A stretch of 9,206 nucleotides of DNA from Thermoleophilia bacterium UBA5186 (GTDB lineage Bacteria > Actinomycetota > Thermoleophilia > Gaiellales > Gaiellaceae), in the NCBI GenBank assembly GCA_002413095.1, contig DHWI01000104.1:9038-18243 (forward strand), written 5' to 3'. Below the pieces are notes generated by a model. It was not told the origin of the DNA. It was given only the letters and a program-made list of their open reading frames with translations, and made no database searches. Within the stretch, counting starts at the first letter, position 1, and each line of letters opens with the position of its first letter. Of the stretch, positions 5,660 through 9,206 are shown in pieces. The position numbers and the translations under genes were made by a program.

Positions 5660-7069
5660 GTGAATCGTCTCGTCCGTCTCACCGTGGTCGCTGCGCTCGC
5701 GGCCGTCCTCGTTCCTTCGCTCGCAACGGGTGCGACCCGGATGTACGTGGGCTTTCAGGACGACGCAAGCTTCCGTTTCAGCCCCGACCGCGACGAGATC
5801 CTCGACCGCGCGAAGAACGCCCACGCCACGCTCATCCGATCGACGATCGACTGGGCCCGAGCCGCGCCGACACGGCCGTCGCGCGCCGCGAACCCGTTCG
5901 ACCCCGCCTACCGGCTGGACGACATCGACGAGTTCGTCCGTAAGGCACAGGCGCGTGGGCTCGAGCCGATGCTCCAGATCTATGGCACGCCCTCCTGGGC
6001 AAACGGCGGCGCCGGGCGGAACCACGTCCCGCGGAAGCTCGGCGACCTCACCTCCTTCGCGCAAGCTGTCTCGGCGCGCTACTCCGGGCGCTATCCGGGC
6101 TTCCCCTTCGTGCGCTTCTGGGGCGTCTGGAACGAGCCGAACCTGAACCAGTTCCTCTCGCCGCAGTTCGACCGCCACGGTAAGTCGGTCGCGCCGGCCT
6201 TGTACGCGAAGCTCTTCGCCGCCGCCTACCGCGGGATCAAGGCGGGGAACTCGGCGGCGCTCGTCGGGATGGGCGAGACGTCGGCACGCGGTCGCGACAA
6301 GCACGTGCGCGGGCTGCAGGACACCCATTCGCCGGGAACGTTCTTCCAGCTCGTCGCAAAGACTGCCCCCAGGCTCAAGTTCGACGCTGTCTCCCATCAC
6401 CCGTACCCGACCGACCCTTCGCAGCGCCCGAACCAGGTCGTTCGGTGGCCGAACGTGTCGCTGTCGCTGATCCCGCGTCTCGAGACGTCGGTCAACACGT
6501 GGTTCCACCGCCGCTCGACGCCCATCTGGATCACCGAGTACGGCCACGAGACCAACCCGCCCGATCCGAAGGGGGTCTCGTACGCGCTCCAGGCCGCATA
6601 TACGAAGCAGGCGATCGAGATCGCCCGCGGCTACCCGTACGTGGCGATGTTCGTGTGGTTCGTTATCCACGACGACAAGGGCAACCCCTGGCAGAGCGGT
6701 CTGATCAGCGAGAGCGGTGACCTCAAGCCCGCGTTCTTCACGTTCGCGGAGACGGTCTTCCCGCTCGACCCGCGGAACGGGATCTACACGGTGCCGTCCG
6801 GCAAGCCGGATCCGGTCGTCCGGATCTCCGCGCTCGAGATCGCGGCGCGCTCGCCTCCCGGCTCGCGGATCGGCGTCGACGCGCGCGTCTTCACGGGCGA
6901 CACGCTCGTGGCGCACGTGACGCCGGAGGGCCTGCTCGGCCGCGACGGGTGGGTCCAGGTCCCGTTGCACTTCACGCCGGAAGGCAGCCGCACGTACTAC
7001 GCCCAGATCGAGGCGAACGACATCCACGGGAACAAGGTCAGCCGCCTCCTGACGATCGTCTCGCGGTAA
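5660..7069 (+). CDS. Secreted clan GH-A glycoside hydrolase (GH39/GH5-like)
   Basis: A 469-residue exported glycoside hydrolase. Residues 1-25 form a signal peptide (MNRLVRLTVVAALAA..., cleavage near ATGA). A TIM-barrel follows to about 370. FWGVWNEPN (153-161) carries the acid/base Glu159 after Asn, the clan GH-A hallmark, and WITEYGHET (290-298) carries the likely nucleophile Glu293. SHHPYPT (245-251) and MFVWFVIHDD (330-339) match late barrel strands lining the active site. About 95 C-terminal residues look like a beta-sandwich of the type often attached to such enzymes. It should cleave a glycosidic bond outside the cell with retention; family and substrate cannot be fixed by eye. The gene is divergent from the FAD gene and 35 nt upstream of the MFS start, which has its own promoter-like site. 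Confidence 0.9.
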   Translation: MNRLVRLTVVAALAAVLVPSLATGATRMYVGFQDDASFRFSPDRDEILDRAKNAHATLIRSTIDWARAAPTRPSRAANPFDPAYRLDDIDEFVRKAQARGLEPMLQIYGTPSWANGGAGRNHVPRKLGDLTSFAQAVSARYSGRYPGFPFVRFWGVWNEPNLNQFLSPQFDRHGKSVAPALYAKLFAAAYRGIKAGNSAALVGMGETSARGRDKHVRGLQDTHSPGTFFQLVAKTAPRLKFDAVSHHPYPTDPSQRPNQVVRWPNVSLSLIPRLETSVNTWFHRRSTPIWITEYGHETNPPDPKGVSYALQAAYTKQAIEIARGYPYVAMFVWFVIHDDKGNPWQSGLISESGDLKPAFFTFAETVFPLDPRNGIYTVPSGKPDPVVRISALEIAARSPPGSRIGVDARVFTGDTLVAHVTPEGLLGRDGWVQVPLHFTPEGSRTYYAQIEANDIHGNKVSRLLTIVSR

Positions 7070-7074
7070 GGAAT

Positions 7075-7088
7075 CCGTTGTTGAACGG
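7075..7088. repeat. Small hairpin or palindrome just after the glycoside hydrolase gene
   Basis: CCGTT, loop GTTG, then AACGG lies 5 nt after the hydrolase stop and 2 nt before the TAGAAT -10 element of the next gene. It has no T tract, so it is a poor intrinsic terminator. Its place in the -35/-10 spacer would also suit an operator. The 5-bp arms could be chance. Confidence 0.3.
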
Positions 7089-7090
7089 CG

Positions 7091-7096
7091 TAGAAT
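7091..7096 (+). promoter_or_regulatory. Candidate -10 element of the MFS transporter gene
   Basis: TAGAAT matches the consensus TATAAT at five of six bases and ends exactly 8 nt before ATG 7105. This spacing places the transcript start on or next to the ATG, as in a leaderless message. No clear -35 box is present. The thrS start shows the same 8-nt spacing. Confidence 0.55.
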
Positions 7097-7104
7097 TGGG
7101 ACCG

Positions 7105-7212
7105 ATGGCGCGGCCACCCAGTTAACCCCGTAGACGTGGCGCCCGCCGGGGCGCCGTTCTCGTCGTCGCGACCCTGCTCGCGGTCGAGCTCCTCGACGAG
7201 CTCTTCTTCGGC
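7105..7212 (+). other. Interrupted 5' part of the MFS gene: ATG start, in-frame TAA, then first membrane helix
   Basis: ATG 7105 begins the frame M-A-R-P-P-S and meets TAA at 7123-7125. The same frame then continues without a stop into the transporter, encoding PRRGARRGAV, a hydrophobic first helix with ELLDELFFG, and then the intact ORF. Acidic LDE-type residues at this place are usual in this kind of actinobacterial MFS protein, so the segment was evidently coding. Between 7126 and 7213 the frame has no ATG, GTG or TTG. Explanations are a nonsense mutation, a base error in the assembly, readthrough, or a 6-codon upstream ORF with restart at GTG 7213. Confidence 0.7.
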
Positions 7213-8283
7213 GTGTCCGAGGCCGCCTGGCCGCTCATCCGGCACGACCTGGGACTGACATACGCGGGCGTCGGCCTGCTCCTGACCCTGCCAGGCGCGT
7301 TCGGAGCGGCCGTGGAGCTCGCCTACGGACCTATTTCGGATGCAGGCGGCCGCCGTGGCCTGCTCCTCGCGGGAGGACTCGCGTTCGCTGCGTCGCTGCT
7401 AATCGCAGCGGCGGCAGGCGGATTCGCGACGCTGCTGGTCGCGTTCCTCCTCTTCTCCCCGGCCTCGGGCGCCTTCGTCGGGCTCTCGCAGACCGCGCTG
7501 ATGGATCTCGATCCCGAGCGCCATGAGCAGGCGATGGCCCGGTGGACACTTGCGGGATCCGTCGGCGTCGCAGCCGGACCGCTGCTCCTGGCCGCTACCG
7601 TCGCGCTCGGCGGCGGCTGGAGGCTGCTGTTCGCCGCGCTCGGTCTCGCGACCGTGCCGCTCGTCGCGGTCGTCCGCAAGCTGCCGCTGCCGAGACCGGT
7701 GGAGACGGAAGGCGTTCGCACGGAGCTCCGCCGGACGGTCGCGGCGCTGCGACGGCGCGAGGTCCTGCGCTGGCTCGCCCTGCTAGAGGTCGGCGATCTC
7801 GTCGGGGACGTCTTCACCGGCTACGCCGCGCTCTACTTCGTCGACGTCGTGCGCACGTCGCCGGCGACCGCGGCGCTCGCGGTCGGGCTGCTGAGCGTCG
7901 CGACCCTCGTGGGCGACGCGCTGCTCGTCCTCCTGCTGGCGCGCGGCATGCGCGGGATCGCCTTCCTGCGTGGGAGCGCGCTCGCGCTGGCGCTCGTGGT
8001 GCCCGCGTTCCTCTTGCTCCCGGGTCTTGCGAAGCTCGGTCCGCTCGCCCTGCTCGGTCTACTCCGCGCCGGTTCGTATGCGATCCTGAAGGCGCGGCTG
8101 TTCTCGGCCCTGCCCGGTCAGAGCGGCGCCGCCCTCTCGCTCTCGAGCTTGAGCGGCCTGCTCGGAAGCGTGCCGCCGCTGCTCATCGGCTTGCTCGCCG
8201 AGCGGTTCGGACTCGGCGCCGCGCTGTGGCTCGTCCTGCTCGCCCCCATCGCGCTCCTGGTCGGCCTACGGCACGACCGCTAG
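7213..8283 (+). CDS. MFS transporter (first helix lies upstream of an in-frame stop)
   Basis: A 356-residue open frame encoding about eleven hydrophobic segments of a Major Facilitator Superfamily carrier. MFS motif A appears between helices 2 and 3 as YGPISDAGGRRG (38-49), with the usual Asp43 and Arg47/Arg48. A second, weaker half begins near VGDLVGDVFTGYAALYF after a basic central loop. The substrate cannot be told. GTG 7213 is the first conventional start after the TAA at 7123, but it omits helix 1, which is encoded in the same frame just upstream. The natural protein was probably about 392 residues from ATG 7105. As it stands the gene may be a fresh pseudogene or carry a sequencing error; the downstream frame is fully intact, which argues against old decay. 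No Shine-Dalgarno site precedes GTG 7213. Confidence 0.82.
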   Translation: MSEAAWPLIRHDLGLTYAGVGLLLTLPGAFGAAVELAYGPISDAGGRRGLLLAGGLAFAASLLIAAAAGGFATLLVAFLLFSPASGAFVGLSQTALMDLDPERHEQAMARWTLAGSVGVAAGPLLLAATVALGGGWRLLFAALGLATVPLVAVVRKLPLPRPVETEGVRTELRRTVAALRRREVLRWLALLEVGDLVGDVFTGYAALYFVDVVRTSPATAALAVGLLSVATLVGDALLVLLLARGMRGIAFLRGSALALALVVPAFLLLPGLAKLGPLALLGLLRAGSYAILKARLFSALPGQSGAALSLSSLSGLLGSVPPLLIGLLAERFGLGAALWLVLLAPIALLVGLRHDR

Positions 8284-8402
8284 TCGGCGCCGGGGTCGTC
8301 CTCCGCGTCTTTGTCGGTCGCCTCGGGATCCGGGACGGGCGATTCGTCGACCTCGTCGTTGCGGTCGTCCTCGCGGGGGTGCTGAGTATCCTGATCTGTC
8401 AT
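8280..8402 (-). CDS. Possible 40-residue acidic small protein antisense in the MFS-thrS gap
   Basis: A minus-strand frame of 40 codons starts with ATG (8402-8400), which overlaps the thrS ATG in the palindrome CATG. It ends in TAG (8282-8280), which overlaps the MFS stop in CTAG. It therefore fills the whole gap between the two genes. The peptide begins MTDQDTQHPREDD, is dominated by Asp and Glu, has no hydrophobic segment and matches no family I know. About 82% of codons end in G or C, as in real genes here. Against it: there is no Shine-Dalgarno site, the upstream TAGGAC is a weak -10, and the strong thrS promoter element lies on the other strand. Open frames longer than this are common on the antisense strand in high-GC DNA. 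Confidence 0.35.
   Translation of the reverse strand: MTDQDTQHPREDDRNDEVDESPVPDPEATDKDAEDDPGAD
8387..8392 (+). promoter_or_regulatory. Candidate -10 element of thrS
   Basis: TATCCT fits TANNNT and ends 8 nt before the thrS ATG, the same spacing as at the MFS start, which suggests a leaderless transcript. No Shine-Dalgarno site lies before the ATG. No clear -35 box is seen. Confidence 0.5.
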
Positions 8403-9206
8403 GAAGGTCGTCCTACCCGACAGCACGGAGCTTGAACTCGACGACGGCGCGACCGGGCTCGATGCGGCGCGCGCGATCGGCCCGAAGCTCGCCGAGCAAG
8501 CGGTGCTGCTGCGCTCGAACGGCAACGTCCAGGACCTGCGCCTGCCCCTGGAGGATGGCCAGCCGATCCAGATCCTGACGACGCGGGACACCGCCGATCC
8601 GGACGCGCTCGCCGTGCTCAGGCACTCGTCCGCGCACCTGCTCGCCGAGGCCGTCCGGCGCCTGTACCCCGGCGTCAAGATCGCGATCGGCCCACCGATC
8701 GAGAACGGGTTCTACTACGACTTCGACTTCCCCGAGCCGCTGCGCGAGGAGGATCTCGAGCACATCGAGGCCGAGATCCAGCGCGAGCTCGACGAGGGGC
8801 GCGAGTGGACGCGCGAGGAGGTGAGCGCCGACGAGGCGAAGGCGCGCTTCGAGGCCGAGAACGAGCCGTACAAGGTCGAGCTCGTCGGTACGGCCGAGGG
8901 CCCGATCTCGTTCTACACGCAGGGTGAGTTCACCGACCTGTGCCGAGGCCCGCACCTCCAGAACTCCGCGCCGATCAAGGCGATCAAGCTCACCGGCCTC
9001 GCCGGCGCGTACTGGCGCGGCGACGAGAAGAACCCGCAGCTGACGCGGATCTACGGCACCGCCTTCTACTCCAAGGAGGATCTCGAGCAGCATCTCGAGC
9101 GGCTCGAGCAGGCGAAGCTGCGCGACCACCGCAAGCTTGGCCCGCAGCTGGACCTGTTCCACTTCAGCGAGCACTCGCCCGGGTCGCCGATCTGGCACCC
9201 GAAGGG
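8401..9206 (+). CDS. thrS: Threonyl-tRNA synthetase, N-terminal 268 residues (cut by window end)
   Basis: Threonyl-tRNA synthetase joins threonine to tRNA(Thr) using ATP in the cytosol. The visible part contains the TGS domain (about 1-60), then the editing/second additional domain. That domain has its metal-site pattern: HSSAH (75-79, His75 and His79) and DLCRGPHL (179-186, Cys181 and His185), plus IGPPIENGFYYDFDF (96-110), highly conserved in the family. GLAGAYWRGDEKN (199-211) and LEQAKLRDHRKLGP (235-248) mark the linker into the class II catalytic core, which begins just as the window ends, so motifs 1-3 and the anticodon domain are not seen. The ATG is supported by the TGS start MKVVLPDSTE and a -10 element 8 nt upstream. 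No T-box or other leader fits in the 117-nt gap. Confidence 0.97.
   Translation, partial: MKVVLPDSTELELDDGATGLDAARAIGPKLAEQAVLLRSNGNVQDLRLPLEDGQPIQILTTRDTADPDALAVLRHSSAHLLAEAVRRLYPGVKIAIGPPIENGFYYDFDFPEPLREEDLEHIEAEIQRELDEGREWTREEVSADEAKARFEAENEPYKVELVGTAEGPISFYTQGEFTDLCRGPHLQNSAPIKAIKLTGLAGAYWRGDEKNPQLTRIYGTAFYSKEDLEQHLERLEQAKLRDHRKLGPQLDLFHFSEHSPGSPIWHPK

Noticed and set aside
3804..5663. A 619-codon open frame on the plus strand
   Set aside because: It is antisense to the FAD gene and overlaps the glycosyltransferase out of frame; the translation is rich in Arg, Glu and Leu with no motif.
3097..5682. An 861-codon open frame on the minus strand
   Set aside because: It runs through the FAD oxidoreductase in another frame and across the antisense of the glycosyltransferase. 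Its translation is Arg/Pro/Gly-rich low complexity, typical of a high-GC shadow frame.
5594..7117. A 507-codon open frame on the minus strand opposite the glycoside hydrolase
   Set aside because: The plus strand encodes a signal peptide and both catalytic glutamates; the antisense product has no motif.
7123..7125. Recoded stop (selenocysteine or pyrrolysine) in the MFS gene
   Set aside because: The codon is TAA, not TGA or TAG, and no recoding structure is apparent, so mutation, error or simple readthrough is more likely.
8284..8400. T-box riboswitch or attenuator before thrS
   Set aside because: The gap is only 117 nt, has no T-box-like structure or terminator, and the -10 element lies 8 nt before the ATG, leaving no leader.
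8413..9198. A long open frame antisense to thrS
   Set aside because: thrS is unmistakable on the plus strand; the mirror frame is a codon-bias shadow.
1..9206. CRISPR array, tRNA, rRNA, insertion sequence or attachment site
   Set aside because: No regularly spaced repeats, cloverleaf-like segments, transposase motifs or terminal repeats were seen on either strand.

Overview
The window is about 70% G+C with strongly G/C-biased third codon positions. Gene families, near-absence of Shine-Dalgarno sites and probable leaderless starts all suggest a high-GC Actinomycetota, most likely a soil Thermoleophilia (Gaiellales/Solirubrobacterales type). The lineage is an inference from style and families, not from a marker gene search. 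There is no sign of phage, insertion sequences, CRISPR, tRNA or rRNA, and coding density is very high.

Layout. (1) 1-114 (+): tail of an unrecognised gene, ending 4 nt from the convergent operon. (2) 3143-119 (-): a three-gene operon, DUF1800 -> DUF1501 -> small secreted cupredoxin. Consecutive genes are joined by overlapping stop/start codons (TGATG, then ATGA), so translation is probably coupled. DUF1501 has a Tat signal and the cupredoxin a Sec signal with a complete type-1 copper ligand set, so the operon points to a cell-envelope, possibly copper-linked process of unknown chemistry. (3) 3202-4176 (+): membrane-associated family 2 glycosyltransferase, divergent from the operon. The divergent gap holds a perfect 8-bp inverted repeat with a 14-bp spacer. 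(4) 5552-4086 (-): FAD-dependent amine-oxidase/protoporphyrinogen-oxidase-like enzyme, overlapping the glycosyltransferase tail-to-tail by 91 nt. (5) 5660-7069 (+): secreted clan GH-A glycoside hydrolase, divergent from the FAD gene. (6) 7105-8283 (+): MFS transporter. Its likely leaderless ATG and first membrane helix are in frame with the rest but separated by a TAA at codon 7. (7) 8401-9206 (+): thrS, cut by the window end. A 40-codon acidic antisense ORF exactly fills the gap between MFS and thrS.

The glycosyltransferase, FAD enzyme and glycoside hydrolase together suggest cell-surface or extracellular glycan work, but nothing in the sequence fixes a substrate. The items most worth following are the DUF1800-DUF1501-cupredoxin operon, the palindrome between the divergent starts, the in-frame stop in the MFS gene and the antisense acidic ORF next to thrS.
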